The translations under genes and the position numbers were made by a program. Positions 44,911-54,342 of a stretch of DNA of 64,000 nucleotides are shown here, piece by piece. The stretch spans positions 124,001 to 188,000 of the forward strand of contig NZ_RWIS01000002.1 of assembly GCF_003944705.1 (NCBI RefSeq), given 5' to 3'. The notes beneath the pieces are model-generated. The model ran no database searches, was not told where the DNA came from, and saw nothing but the letters and a program-made list of their open reading frames with translations. Source of the stretch: Hymenobacter metallilatus (lineage in GTDB: Bacteria; Bacteroidota; Bacteroidia; Cytophagales; Hymenobacteraceae). The first letter of the stretch is position 1. Each line of letters opens with the position of its first letter.

Positions 44911-45885
44911 ATGTTGTCAGATAAAGTAGTACACCGTAGCCAACGCTGGCTGCTCCTCTTGCTGATGTGTTGGCTGGTAGTGTGTTCAGCGGCTGCCCAG
45001 CCCTCTTTCACCGTCATTCCACTCGGGGTGAAAGGTGGGCTGGCCGAGGGCAACCTCTCGGCGTATCTGGTGGCCCCGGCCGGCTCGGCGGAGTACGTGT
45101 GCCTTGATGCCGGCACCGTGTACAGCGGCGTGGTGCGGGCTGTGGCCCGGAAGGCGTTGCCCGGCCCGGCCGCCGAAACCATCCGCACCCGTATTAAAGG
45201 CTACCTGGTGTCGCACGCCCACCTCGACCACGTAGCCGGCCTGCTGCTGAACGCCCCCGACGATGCTCCGAAAAGCATCTACGGCCTGCCGGGCTGCCTT
45301 GCCACCATCCAGAACGACTATTTCAACTGGCGGGCCTGGCCCAACTTTGGGCCGGGCGGCAACCCGCCGGCTTTGGGCAAGTACCAGCTGCGGGAACTGC
45401 CGCCGGGCCGGGAGGTACTGCTGGAAAACACGCCGCTGCACGTGCGGAGCTTCGTGCTCAGCCACGGCCGGCCTACCCAAAGCGCCGCGTTTCTGGTGCG
45501 CAGCGGCAGCAGCTACCTGCTCTACCTCGGTGATACCGGGGCCGACGCCGTGGAACAAACCGATAACCTCCGTCGGCTGTGGCAGGCAGTGGCGCCGCTG
45601 GTAAAAGCCCGGCAGCTCAAGGCCGTGTTCATTGAAGCATCCTACGCCAATTCTCAACCCCCCGCGCAATTGTTCGGCCACCTTACGCCGGCCTTGCTGC
45701 TGCAGGAGTTGGGTGTACTGGCCCAGCTTGCGGGCCCGGAGGCCATGCGCGGGCTGCCCGTCGTCGTCACTCACCGCAAACCCACGCCCGGCAGTGAGGA
45801 AGCCATCCGCCAGGAGCTGACCGAAGCCAACACCCTGCAACTCCGGCTGATTTTCCCGGAGCAGGGGCAACGGCTGGAGTTCTAA
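44911..45885 (+). CDS. Secreted metallo-beta-lactamase-fold protein, class II cyclic-nucleotide phosphodiesterase-like
   Basis: A 324-residue protein with a signal peptide (RWLLLLLMCWLVVCSAAAQ). VSHAHLDHVAG at residues 100-110 contains the HxHLDH metal motif of class II 3',5'-cyclic-nucleotide phosphodiesterases (CpdP/PDE1 type). SFVLSHGRPTQSAAFLVRSGSSYLLYLGDTGAD and KAVFIEASYAN follow in the same order as in that family. It probably hydrolyses cAMP or cGMP in the periplasm. GGAGGT directly before the ATG looks like a Shine-Dalgarno sequence, uncommon in this phylum. Confidence 0.83.
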   Translation: MLSDKVVHRSQRWLLLLLMCWLVVCSAAAQPSFTVIPLGVKGGLAEGNLSAYLVAPAGSAEYVCLDAGTVYSGVVRAVARKALPGPAAETIRTRIKGYLVSHAHLDHVAGLLLNAPDDAPKSIYGLPGCLATIQNDYFNWRAWPNFGPGGNPPALGKYQLRELPPGREVLLENTPLHVRSFVLSHGRPTQSAAFLVRSGSSYLLYLGDTGADAVEQTDNLRRLWQAVAPLVKARQLKAVFIEASYANSQPPAQLFGHLTPALLLQELGVLAQLAGPEAMRGLPVVVTHRKPTPGSEEAIRQELTEANTLQLRLIFPEQGQRLEF

Positions 45886-45936
45886 AAAGCGTGTTCTTGC
45901 CGGTAACTCATCTTCCGATCTGCACTTTCCTTTTCT

Positions 45937-46287
45937 ATGGTCGACGTATCTATTCAGGGTGACGACGTGCATTTTCAGGTCAAGGGGCTACACAAGCTCT
46001 GGGCCTTCAAAAGCCAGCTACAGATTCCCAGAAATCATATTACCGGTGCCCGGCAGGACCCCGAAGTGCTGAAAGGCTGGTGGAAAGGCTGGCGTATGCC
46101 CGGTACCCACATTCCGGGGCTGCTGGCCGCCGGCACGTTTCTTCACGAGGACAAGCGCATTTTCTGGGATGTGCACTGCGCCGAGCGGGCCGTCATCATC
46201 GACCTGCAACACGACGAATACGATCAGTTAATCATTGAAGTAGAGGATGCCGCTGCCGTGGTAGTCCTGCTCAACGGGCCAGCCTGA
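45937..46287 (+). CDS. Small conserved-looking protein of unknown function
   Basis: A 116-residue protein with no signal or membrane segment. The pattern LWAFKSQLQIPRNHITGARQDPEV followed by FLHEDKRIFWDVHCAERAVIIDL and EYDQLIIEVEDAAAVVVLL suggests a beta-rich fold like bacterial PH domains; I offer that only as a fold guess. It follows the phosphodiesterase-like gene by 51 bases on the same strand and ends before a bidirectional terminator. Confidence 0.65.
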   Translation: MVDVSIQGDDVHFQVKGLHKLWAFKSQLQIPRNHITGARQDPEVLKGWWKGWRMPGTHIPGLLAAGTFLHEDKRIFWDVHCAERAVIIDLQHDEYDQLIIEVEDAAAVVVLLNGPA

Positions 46288-46305
46288 GAAACCAGTTGAA
46301 AAACG

Positions 46306-46340
46306 AAAAAAGCCCCTAACCGCAAGGTCAGGGGCTTTTT
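46306..46340. terminator. Bidirectional terminator
   Basis: AAAAAGCCCCTAAC and GTCAGGGGCTTTTT pair at 13 of 14 positions around a short loop, with A and T runs at each side. It separates two convergent genes. Confidence 0.85.
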
Positions 46341-46363
46341 GTCTATCGTGAAAATTTCGCTGC

Positions 46364-46717
46364 TTACGCCGAGAACGAGGAGCCGCAGCCGCAGGTGCTC
46401 TTGGCCTGGGGGTTGTTGAACACAAAGCCCCGGGCGTTGAGGCCATCCTGGAAGTCAACCTCCATGCCCAGTACATACATGGCGTGCTTTTTATCCATGA
46501 TGAGCGTTACGCCATCCAGGTCGAAGGTTTCGTCCTGGTCCTTGGGTTTATCGAAGCCCAGCAGATAGCTCATGCCGGAACAGCCGCCCCCCTGTACGCC
46601 CACGCGCAGGCCGTACTCGCCAGGCACATTTTTCTCGATCAGAATATTCCGAACCTCTTCCAGCGCGCGGGGAGTGAGGTTGATGGGAGCAAGTTTCGTG
46701 GAGACGGCCGTTGCCAT
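46364..46717 (-). CDS. A-type iron-sulfur cluster carrier (IscA/ErpA/SufA family)
   Basis: A 117-residue HesB-domain protein that carries Fe-S clusters to apoproteins. The three cluster cysteines are visible: one in GGGCSGMSYLL and two in STCGCGSSF at the C terminus. ITLTPRALEEVRNIL-like helix and LRVGVQ strand match the family. Start ATG 46717 removes an 11-residue in-frame extension that overlaps the promoter leader. IscA, ErpA and SufA cannot be told apart by motif. Confidence 0.93.
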   Translation of the reverse strand: MATAVSTKLAPINLTPRALEEVRNILIEKNVPGEYGLRVGVQGGGCSGMSYLLGFDKPKDQDETFDLDGVTLIMDKKHAMYVLGMEVDFQDGLNARGFVFNNPQAKSTCGCGSSFSA

Positions 46718-46747
46718 AGTGAGTTCGTCTTTAGAGAAGTAAGGCGA

Positions 46748-46755
46748 CAAAGATA
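46748..46755 (-). promoter_or_regulatory. -7 promoter box of the Fe-S carrier gene
   Basis: On the minus strand TATCTTTG matches TAnnTTTG and lies 30 bases before the ATG at 46717. Confidence 0.55.
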
Positions 46756-46844
46756 CGAAGCAAGTAGTAGTTCCGAATGCCGACTGGCCTTGGGGCAGCT
46801 ACACTACGTCGGTCGTTTGCCGCGTTTGGTCGTATAACAATGGC

Positions 46845-46874
46845 TTGAGCCCTCCGGTTCACAGATTATCTTTG
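46845..46874 (+). promoter_or_regulatory. Promoter with -33 TTG and -7 TATCTTTG
   Basis: TTG at 46845-46847, a 19-base spacer and TATCTTTG at 46867-46874. The spacing fits the Bacteroidota housekeeping promoter. The ATG at 46923 is 48 bases downstream. Confidence 0.65.
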
Positions 46875-46922
46875 CTCGGGCCAGGCAGCGCTGCCCGGCC
46901 TTTTTCTGTTATTTGCCCCCGC

Positions 46923-47462
46923 ATGGATTCAACAGCGTACGTTTTCGATCTGCTCAAAATTATTCTGCCCGCCCTGATTGTGGCGGGAGCTATTTACTAC
47001 CTGTTTCAGCAGTTCCTGGAGCGGGAGCAGCAGCGCCGCCTCATCGAGATGCGTCTGGAAGCCAGTAAAACCACGCTGCCACTACGCCTGCAGGCCCTGG
47101 AGCGCGTCACGCTGCTACTGGAACGCATCAGCCCCCACAACCTGCTGGTGCGCGTGAGTAGCGCCGGCCTGCCCGCCGCCGACTACCACCGCCTGCTCCT
47201 GCAGGAAATTCGGGCCGAAGTGGAGCACAACCTAAGCCAGCAGCTCTACATGCAGCCCGACACCTGGGCCGCCGTAAAACAGGCTCAGGAATCCGTTGTG
47301 AACCTCATCAGCACCCAGTTTCGCAGCCTGCCCAACCCCCAGGAGGCCCGGGGCCCTGAGCTGGCCCGCCGCATCCTCGAAACCCTGATGCAGGACAACC
47401 AGCCTGACCCCGTAGAAGCCGCTTTGCTGGCCGTGAAGCGCGAGGCGGTAGCCATGTTTTAA
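46923..47462 (+). CDS. Membrane-anchored coiled protein of unknown function (Bacteroidota type)
   Basis: A 179-residue protein with one membrane helix at residues 10-28 (LKIILPALIVAGAIYYLFQQF) and a helical cytoplasmic body rich in Leu, Glu and Arg (EREQQRRLIEMRLEASKTT and ALERVTLLLERISP). I recall this layout as a conserved uncharacterised family in Bacteroidota; no function is known to me. The start follows the promoter by about 40 bases. An upstream in-frame ATG would place the start before the promoter and is rejected. Confidence 0.75.
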   Translation: MDSTAYVFDLLKIILPALIVAGAIYYLFQQFLEREQQRRLIEMRLEASKTTLPLRLQALERVTLLLERISPHNLLVRVSSAGLPAADYHRLLLQEIRAEVEHNLSQQLYMQPDTWAAVKQAQESVVNLISTQFRSLPNPQEARGPELARRILETLMQDNQPDPVEAALLAVKREAVAMF

Positions 47463-47483
47463 AAAGAAGGGTCGGACAACAAG

Positions 47484-47540
47484 AAGCCGGTCATCCTGAG
47501 CATGTGGCACCTCAAACCACATGCTCAGGATGACCGGCTT
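47484..47540. terminator. 24-bp-stem bidirectional terminator, GTCATCCTGAGC family, copy 4
   Basis: Positions 47484-47507 and 47517-47540 are perfect 24-base reverse complements (core GTCATCCTGAGCATGTGG) with a 9-base loop and A/T flanks. It sits between two convergent gene ends and so probably serves as a terminator as well as being a member of the repeat family. Confidence 0.85.
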
Positions 47541-47559
47541 TTTCGCTCCTTGACTTTCC

Positions 47560-48696
47560 TTACACCGTCACCAGGGCTGCATCGATGGCGCGCTGGTAGC
47601 AGGCCTCGTAGCGGGGCACGATGATTTCCACGGCGAAGGTTTCGGCGTGGGCGCGGGCGGCGGCTTTAAAGCGGGGCAGGTTATCTGCCTCCAGTACGTA
47701 GAGGGCGTTTTTTACCATGTCAGGCACGTCGCCAATCTCGCTGACCATGCCGGTAAGGCCGTGCTCATTCAGCTCGGGAATACCGCCGGCGTTGGTGCTG
47801 ATAACGGGTACCTCGCAGGCCATGGCTTCCAGGGCTGCCAGGCCAAAGCTTTCCTTTTCGGAAGGCATCAGGAACAGGTCGGCAATGCTAAGTACTTCCT
47901 CCACGGCTTCCAGCTTACCCAGGAAGCGGATATCGTCGCAGTAGCCGATTTCACGGCAGAGCTTCTCGATGCGGGGCCGGTCGGGGCCGTCGCCTACCAG
48001 CAGGAGTTTGGCCGGAATCTGCCTGCGTACGCCGGCAAAAATCTGCACCACATCCTCTACCCGCTTTACTGAGCGGAAGTTGCTGGTATGCACCAGCAGC
48101 TTTTCTCCGTTGGGAGCAATGGCCGCCTTGAAATGCCCCTTATCCTGCTTTTGAAAGCGCACAAGGTTGATAAAGTTGGGAATTACCTCAATGTCCTTCT
48201 CAATGGCAAAGTACTCGTAGGTTTCTTTGCGCAAATCGGCCGATACGGCCGTCACCCCGTCTGATTGGTTGATGCTGAAGGTTACTACCGGCTCATAGCT
48301 GGCGTCCTTGCCTACCAGAGTAATATCGGTGCCGTGCAGGGTGGTAACCACCGGAATACGGATGCCGCGGGTGAGCAGAATCTGCTTGGCCATGTAAGCC
48401 GCCGAGGCGTGCGGAATGGCGTAATGCACGTGCAGCACATCCAGCTTCTCGTTCTGCACAATGTCCACCATCTTCGAGGCCAGCGCCAGCTCGTAGGGTG
48501 GGAACTGGAACAGTGGGTAGGGCGGAATATAGACCTCGTGGTAAAACAGATTCTCGTTGAAGAAATCGAGGCGTACCGGCTGGCTGTAAGTAATGAAATG
48601 TACCCGGTGGCCGCGCTGGGCCAGCGCTTTGCCCAGCTCGGTGGCCACTACGCCGGAGCCGCCAAACGTAGGGTAACAGACAATGCCGATGTTCAT
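47560..48696 (-). CDS. bshA: N-acetyl-alpha-D-glucosaminyl L-malate synthase (bacillithiol synthesis)
   Basis: A 378-residue GT4 enzyme that joins UDP-GlcNAc to L-malate, the first step of bacillithiol synthesis. The N terminus [62 protein letters not shown] and [24 protein letters not shown]-like block follow the BshA pattern closely, including the GSGVVA loop. Bacteroidota use bacillithiol as their main low-mass thiol. ATG 48696 is the conserved start; a longer in-frame start is rejected. bshB and bshC are not in the window. Confidence 0.92.
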   Translation of the reverse strand: MNIGIVCYPTFGGSGVVATELGKALAQRGHRVHFITYSQPVRLDFFNENLFYHEVYIPPYPLFQFPPYELALASKMVDIVQNEKLDVLHVHYAIPHASAAYMAKQILLTRGIRIPVVTTLHGTDITLVGKDASYEPVVTFSINQSDGVTAVSADLRKETYEYFAIEKDIEVIPNFINLVRFQKQDKGHFKAAIAPNGEKLLVHTSNFRSVKRVEDVVQIFAGVRRQIPAKLLLVGDGPDRPRIEKLCREIGYCDDIRFLGKLEAVEEVLSIADLFLMPSEKESFGLAALEAMACEVPVISTNAGGIPELNEHGLTGMVSEIGDVPDMVKNALYVLEADNLPRFKAAARAHAETFAVEIIVPRYEACYQRAIDAALVTV

Positions 48697-48796
48697 GAGA
48701 GTAGGGGAGAAGTTACAACCGGCCACGGCCGGGAGCAGTTGTAGGAGTAGATAGAACTGTCGGAGCCAACACAGTGGCGAATGACAGAGCAAGGAC

Positions 48797-48843
48797 AAAA
48801 AAATCGGCGGCAGGTCGCTCTGAGGAACGCGCTGCCGCCGATT
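48797..48843 (-). terminator. Rho-independent terminator of the glycosidase-fusion gene
   Basis: On the minus strand AATCGGCGGCAG and CTGCCGCCGATT form a 12-bp stem with an 18-base loop and run into a T7 tail (A7 on the plus strand, 48797-48803). Confidence 0.8.
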
Positions 48844-48878
48844 GCGGAATCAAAGGAACGGAAAAGCTGGACAACACA

Positions 48879-51830
48879 TCATGTCTTCTGCAGCGACTTA
48901 TAGATAACGTCGTGGATGCGGGTGCGGATGTTGTACTGGCGCAGCTTGTTATTGCCAGCGTCGGGGTACACGCGGTTAGAAAGAAAGATGTAGAGGATTT
49001 TGTTTTCCGGGTCCATCCACACGCAGGTGCCCGTGAAGCCGGTGTGGCCGAAGGTGCTGGCCGGGGAAAGGTTGCTGGTGGGCCCTTCGGGCTTCGAGGG
49101 GTCGCCCCGGTCCCAGCCCAGGCCGCGGCGGTTGCCGGCCTCAGTACTGCGGGCAAACTCTGTTACAATGGGCGTCTGGAAGTAGCGCTGCCCGCCATAG
49201 CGGCCATTCTGCAGGTTCATTTGCATGAGCACAGCCAGGTCGTTGGCGTTGGAGAACAGGCCCGCATGGCCGCCTACGCCCCCAATCATAGCGGCGGTCT
49301 GGTCGTGCACGGTGCCCTGCAACTGGGTGCGGCGGAAGTAGGTGTCATTCTCGGTGGGCGCAATGCACGACTTCGGAAACCTGCTGAGCGGGTTATACGT
49401 CATGGTGCCCAGGCCCAGAGGCTGGAAAAAGTTCTTAGCCAGAAACTCGTCGATGGGCTGCTGCAGCACCTTTTCGGCTACCCGTTTCAGAATAATAAAG
49501 CTGAGGTCGGAGTACTCCACCGGATACTTGCCCTTCACTTTGGGCAGCAGACCGGAGCGCTGCACCCAGGTCCAGACAGAATCCTCGGAGGTACGCAGGC
49601 TGAACAGGTCGGGCGTAACTTCCCGGGAAAACTCTGCCGATTCGGTACTGGCGTAGAATGTGGGTTTGGGGCCGGTCTTCGTAATGGTTTTCTCCCAGGT
49701 CGGGATGCCCGGCTTGAGGCCTGCCTGGTGCATAAGCACTTCCCGTACCGTCATGTCCTTTTTATTGGTGCTTTTCAACTCGGGCAGATAAGCCGCTACT
49801 TTATCATCGAGGTTCAGCTTGCCCTGGTCTTTCAGGTACATAATGGCTTGCAGCGTACCGGCCACTTTCGTTACCGAAGCCAGGTCATAGAGTGTGCTGC
49901 TATTGACGGGTTGCGACTTATCGTAGGTGCAGTAGCCGTAGCTCTTGTCGAATACAACCATCCCGTCTTTAGCTACCAGTACCTGGCAACCAGGAGCGGC
50001 GGCGTAGGCCACTGCTTCCAGGGCCACGTTATCAATCTGGGCCAGTATTTTAGAATCCAGACCAACCTCTTCCGGTGTACCGTAGCGCAGGCGCTTAAAG
50101 TCAGGCGTGGGCAGACCCAGGCCGGTTTTCAGATTTTCCGAAACCGTTACGGGCAGACGGCCCCGGGCGGGCAGTGCCCCGAACAGAACCTGCGGTACCA
50201 CCAGGTGAGAGGCATAGTTATCCTCGTAGCCGCACACCAGGTTGGGGTTTTCCTCCAGAAATTTCAGCGCATAGGCATTGCCGAAAGCCACCACCACCGT
50301 TTTAATGTTGGGGTTGCTGCGCAGGTCTTTCAGAAATTTCAGCGCGCCTTCCCCAATTCCATAGTTATGGGTGGGCGTGTTGTTCATGTTGTGCAGGCTT
50401 ACCACCACCACGTTGTAGGGCGCAAGCCGTCCCCCAATGCGGGCAAACGTGGAATCGGGGGCGTAGCGGTTGGGCACCGCATACACCGGTCCGCTCTGGT
50501 ACTTGCCCATAATTTCCTTGTAAGTCGGCGCGTCGGAACCAATGGTAACGGCGGCAATGCGCAGGGTATCCAGGCGGTGAAAGGGCAGAATATCGTCTGC
50601 ATTTTTCACCACCGTAGTGGCGTGCTCATAAATTTCCTGCTGCACCATGCGGCTCAGGGGCCGGTTCAGGTTCTGCATCAGGTTGGGCACATCAATGGGC
50701 TGGTACTTATTGAGCCCGGCCCAGAACTTGGCCCGCAGAATCTTGCGTACCCGTTGGTCCACATCGGCCTGCTCAATTTTGCCGGCGGCTATGGCCTCTT
50801 TAATTTTTACCAGGGCTACCGGCACATCTTCTGAAAACAGCAGCACGTCGTTGCCGGCTACCAGCGCCAGGGCATCCAGCTCACCGGGCTTGTAGAGGCT
50901 GGACACGCTCTTCATATTCAGGGCATCGGTAAACACCAGGCCCCGGTAATTCATCTTTTCTTTCAGCAGACCAGTTACCAGGTTGCGGGACACCGTGGCC
51001 GACAGCGTCCGAACCGTATCGAACAGAGGCATGTACAGATGTCCCACCATTACGCCCATCACGCCCTGCTCAAAGGATTTCTGGAACGGATACAGGTCCA
51101 CGTTGGTCAGGCGGCCCATATCGGAGTTGATAACGGGCAGGGCTACGTGCGAGTCCACATCGGTGTCGCCGTGGCCGGGGAAGTGCTTTACTACGGCAAT
51201 TACGCCATGGTCCTGCAGGCCCCGGATATACTGAATGCCCCGGCTGGCTACCTGCTCCTTGTTTTCGCCAAATGAACGGTTGCCGATAACCGGATTATCG
51301 GGGTTGGAGTTGACATCCAGCACCGGCGAAAAGCTCACGTGCACGCCCAGGGTCTTCATCTTTAAGGCAATTTCCCGACCCATCTGGTACACGTACTGGT
51401 CGTCGTCCATGGCACCCAGGGTCATGCCCTTGGCAAAGTGCATGGAGGAGTCCAGGCGCATATCCAGGCCCCACTCAGCATCCATGGCAATGAGCAGGGG
51501 TACTTTGGCAGCCGCCTGGTAGCGGTTGGTGAGCAGGGCCTGGCGGCGGGGGCCACCCTGCAGAAACATCAGTCCGCCCACGCCCTGGTTGCGTACCAGC
51601 CCTTCGATGGCCTGGGCGTGGCGCTTATCCTTGTTGGAGTAAGCAGCCACCATAAAGAGCTGGCCCAGGCGCTGGTCGGGAGTGAGGGAATTGAACACGC
51701 TGTCCACCCAGTTCTGCTCGGCCACCGACATGGGCCGGGCCCCGTTGTCGCGGGGCACTGAGGAGGAAACAGCCCAGCCCAGGCAGGCCAGTACTAGCAG
51801 GAAAAGTCCAATCCGAAAGTCTTTGAGCAT
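48879..51830 (-). CDS. GH3 beta-N-acetylglucosaminidase (NagZ-like) fused to a beta-lactamase-fold serine hydrolase
   Basis: A 983-residue two-enzyme protein. Residues 1-24 are a membrane-anchor or signal segment. Residues about 45-370 are a GH3 domain with the NagZ-type KHFPGHGDTDVDSH (215-228) and the nucleophile Asp302 in VFTDALNM. A GH3 second domain follows (about 400-575). Residues about 590-983 are a class C beta-lactamase/PBP-like domain with Ser652-x-x-Lys655 in LASVTK, the YSD pair, and HTGFTGT. This suggests one periplasmic protein that trims and hydrolyses peptidoglycan fragments. The N-terminal signal is weak, but targeting to the envelope is likely. Confidence 0.93.
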   Translation of the reverse strand: MLKDFRIGLFLLVLACLGWAVSSSVPRDNGARPMSVAEQNWVDSVFNSLTPDQRLGQLFMVAAYSNKDKRHAQAIEGLVRNQGVGGLMFLQGGPRRQALLTNRYQAAAKVPLLIAMDAEWGLDMRLDSSMHFAKGMTLGAMDDDQYVYQMGREIALKMKTLGVHVSFSPVLDVNSNPDNPVIGNRSFGENKEQVASRGIQYIRGLQDHGVIAVVKHFPGHGDTDVDSHVALPVINSDMGRLTNVDLYPFQKSFEQGVMGVMVGHLYMPLFDTVRTLSATVSRNLVTGLLKEKMNYRGLVFTDALNMKSVSSLYKPGELDALALVAGNDVLLFSEDVPVALVKIKEAIAAGKIEQADVDQRVRKILRAKFWAGLNKYQPIDVPNLMQNLNRPLSRMVQQEIYEHATTVVKNADDILPFHRLDTLRIAAVTIGSDAPTYKEIMGKYQSGPVYAVPNRYAPDSTFARIGGRLAPYNVVVVSLHNMNNTPTHNYGIGEGALKFLKDLRSNPNIKTVVVAFGNAYALKFLEENPNLVCGYEDNYASHLVVPQVLFGALPARGRLPVTVSENLKTGLGLPTPDFKRLRYGTPEEVGLDSKILAQIDNVALEAVAYAAAPGCQVLVAKDGMVVFDKSYGYCTYDKSQPVNSSTLYDLASVTKVAGTLQAIMYLKDQGKLNLDDKVAAYLPELKSTNKKDMTVREVLMHQAGLKPGIPTWEKTITKTGPKPTFYASTESAEFSREVTPDLFSLRTSEDSVWTWVQRSGLLPKVKGKYPVEYSDLSFIILKRVAEKVLQQPIDEFLAKNFFQPLGLGTMTYNPLSRFPKSCIAPTENDTYFRRTQLQGTVHDQTAAMIGGVGGHAGLFSNANDLAVLMQMNLQNGRYGGQRYFQTPIVTEFARSTEAGNRRGLGWDRGDPSKPEGPTSNLSPASTFGHTGFTGTCVWMDPENKILYIFLSNRVYPDAGNNKLRQYNIRTRIHDVIYKSLQKT

Positions 51831-51888
51831 CGGCTCCGGTGGTTCGTGCTGAAGGGGTAAAGAAACTGGAAGGCGAGCCGAAAAGCCC

Positions 51889-51896
51889 TACTTTTG
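51889..51896 (+). promoter_or_regulatory. -7-like box in the region before mutL
   Basis: TACTTTTG matches TAnnTTTG on the plus strand, 243 bases before the mutL ATG. It lies in the 308-base gap between the divergent glycosidase-fusion gene and mutL. I see no other supported element in that gap, and the leader would be unusually long. Confidence 0.35.
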
Positions 51897-52138
51897 CCCC
51901 TCCAAAAAGGGTGCCGGGTAGTGCGCTCGGCCGGGTAATGGGGCCGCTGGTACTGGCCTTTGAATCCCTGCCTTCCTCACTTCCCAACGCAGGAACCAGC
52001 GAATAAGTCTCCGCTGGTACACACAAAAGTTGGCCGCAAACTTACGCATAAATTCCCGAGCCCCGTTGTACTCAAGCGGATAGCTGCCGGAAGCCAGCCG
52101 CTGACCTCCCTGTTTTCTCTTCCGATTATTGCTTGTTT

Positions 52139-54208
52139 ATGGCCGATATCATCCAACTTCTGCCCGAGTATTTAGCTAACCAGATTGCTGCCGGCGAGGT
52201 GGTGCAACGGCCCGCTTCGGCCGTGAAGGAGCTGCTGGAAAATGCCGTGGATGCCGGGGCTACGCAGGTGCAGCTTATCATTAAAGATGCCGGCAAGCAG
52301 TTAGTGCAGGTAGTCGATAATGGCCAGGGTATGAGCCCGACCGACGCGCGCATGAGCCTGGAGCGCCACGCTACCAGTAAAATCCGCACCACCGACGACC
52401 TGTTTCGCATCCGGACGCTGGGGTTCCGGGGCGAGGCCCTGGCCTCCATTGCGGCCGTGGCCCAGGTAGAGCTGCGCACCAAGCAGCGCGACCAGGATAC
52501 CGGTACGCTCCTGCTGGTGGAGGGCTCCCAGATTACCAGCCAGCAGCCCGTAGCCTGCCCCGATGGTACCAGCATCAGCGTAAAGAATTTGTTTTTCAAC
52601 GTGCCGGCCCGCCGCAATTTTCTCAAGAGCAATGCGGTGGAAATGCGCCACATCCTGGATGAATTTCAGCACGTAGCCCTGGCTAACCCACACATCAGCT
52701 TTTCCTTATTCCAGAACGAGCTGGAGGTATTCAACCTCCCGGCCGGCAAGCTCAGCCAACGTATTGTGGCCCTGCTGGGCAACGGCTACAAGGAGCAGCT
52801 GGCCCAGGTAGAGGAGGTGACGCCCTTCCTGACGGTAAAGGGCTATATCGGCAAACCCGAATCGGCTAAGAAAAGCCGGGGCGACCAGTTTTTCTTTGTC
52901 AACAACCGCTTTATCCGCTCGGCCTACCTCAACCACGCGGTACTGACGGCCTATGAAGGCCTGCTTCCCAAGGACACGCATCCCTTTTACGTACTGTTTC
53001 TGGACCTCGACCCCAAGTCCATCGACATCAACGTGCATCCCACCAAAACCGAAATCAAGTTTGAGGACGAGAAGACGGTGTACGCCATTGTGCGGGCGGC
53101 CGCCAAGCAGAGCCTGGGTCTGCATAATATGGCCCCGTCCCTGGATTTCGACGGCAACGTGAACTTCGCGCCCATTCAGCCCCTGCGGCTGTCGGGGCAG
53201 GAGAAAAACCCCTTCGACGACAGTTTTCAGCCCGATGCGCTGGCCTCGGCGGCCCGGGCTGCGGCCAAAAGCCCGGGCCGCCCCGCCGCTCAGGATGCTT
53301 ACGAGCGGCAGCTGCCGCCCCGGCCCACCGAGCAGGCCAAGCGCGACCTGGAGGAGTTCTATAAGAGCCTGAGCCAGCTGAGTGTGCCCGATGTGGAGCA
53401 CGAAGCCACGGCCGTGGGCGTACCAGTACCCACTATTGTGCCCCTGGCCCCGGATGAGGATTTGCCCGCCGACGATGGGCCGCTCCCCGGTGGCCTCCCG
53501 TTGCAGGCGGGCTTTACGGCTATGCCGGCCGCTGCGGGCCCGCCGGCACCGGAGCCGGCTGCGGTACCGGTGGTGTTGCCCAGTGCCAGCGCTGCGGCCG
53601 CCTCGCCCGAGCTGCCCCTGCGCGAATCCAGTACGGGGCCGGGCAACAAGGTGCTGCAGCTGCACCAGCACTACCTGCTGGTGCCGGTGAAGTCGGGCAT
53701 GATGCTGATTGACCAGGTAGCGGCCCGGGAGCGGATTCTGTACGAGCAGTACACCCAGAGCCTGGAGCGGGAAGTTAGTGCCTCCCAAACACTGCTGTTC
53801 CCGCGCACTATTACGTTTACGCCCCAGGATTTTGCTATTCTGCGGGAGGTGGAAGAGTCGCTCCGCTCATTGGGGTTCCGTTTTACCGATTTTGGCAAGC
53901 ACACCATTGCCGTAGAAGGCATTCCGGCCGATGTGCCGGCCCGCGACGAAAAGGAGTTACTGGAAGGCCTCATTGAGCAGTTTCGCACCTCGGCCGGCCC
54001 CATGAGGCTGGACCGCCGCGAGCAGATGGCCCGGGCGCTGGCCCGGCGGGTGGCGGCCAGCGCCAGTGGGGCCCGTCTCTCGGAGCGCGAAATGACGGCC
54101 ATTGTGGATAAGCTCTTCGCCTGCTCGGTGCCCAACTATACTCCCGATGGCCGCCGTACGCTGGTCATGCTGGAAATGGGACAGTTGCAGGAGTTATTCC
54201 GGAAGTAG
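52139..54208 (+). CDS. mutL: DNA mismatch repair protein MutL
   Basis: A 689-residue GHKL ATPase and C-terminal dimerisation protein. Seen: ELLENAVDAGA, VDNGQGM, TSKIRTTDDLFRIRTLGFRGEALASIA, the first two-thirds of the ATPase core, then DINVHPTKTEIKF. A long Pro/Ala-rich linker (about residues 380-495) leads to the C-terminal domain. The nuclease motif DQHAxxExxxxE appears as Asp525-Gln-Val-Ala to Glu536 with Val527 in place of His. ATG 52139 is preferred to a TTG two codons earlier. Confidence 0.95.
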   Translation: MADIIQLLPEYLANQIAAGEVVQRPASAVKELLENAVDAGATQVQLIIKDAGKQLVQVVDNGQGMSPTDARMSLERHATSKIRTTDDLFRIRTLGFRGEALASIAAVAQVELRTKQRDQDTGTLLLVEGSQITSQQPVACPDGTSISVKNLFFNVPARRNFLKSNAVEMRHILDEFQHVALANPHISFSLFQNELEVFNLPAGKLSQRIVALLGNGYKEQLAQVEEVTPFLTVKGYIGKPESAKKSRGDQFFFVNNRFIRSAYLNHAVLTAYEGLLPKDTHPFYVLFLDLDPKSIDINVHPTKTEIKFEDEKTVYAIVRAAAKQSLGLHNMAPSLDFDGNVNFAPIQPLRLSGQEKNPFDDSFQPDALASAARAAAKSPGRPAAQDAYERQLPPRPTEQAKRDLEEFYKSLSQLSVPDVEHEATAVGVPVPTIVPLAPDEDLPADDGPLPGGLPLQAGFTAMPAAAGPPAPEPAAVPVVLPSASAAAASPELPLRESSTGPGNKVLQLHQHYLLVPVKSGMMLIDQVAARERILYEQYTQSLEREVSASQTLLFPRTITFTPQDFAILREVEESLRSLGFRFTDFGKHTIAVEGIPADVPARDEKELLEGLIEQFRTSAGPMRLDRREQMARALARRVAASASGARLSEREMTAIVDKLFACSVPNYTPDGRRTLVMLEMGQLQELFRK

Positions 54209-54342
54209 GGGCCGGGGGCTCCGCTACGCGCAGATTCCCAAACAGGCCTTTGTTGGCAGGTGCCAGCCATTTCGGCGGCATCTGCGTAGTTTCAGGGCAA
54301 AAAACCGGCGGAAACAGCCTCGCCAGTCTTACGCAATACCCT

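Noticed and set aside
48774-50834. A 686-codon open frame on the plus strand opposite the glycosidase fusion
   Set aside because: It mirrors a well-supported gene on the other strand; the protein is rich in Gly, His, Gln and Val with no family motif, as expected from high-GC codon shadows.
51960-52175. A 71-codon frame before mutL
   Set aside because: No domain, odd composition, overlap with mutL; treated as non-coding.
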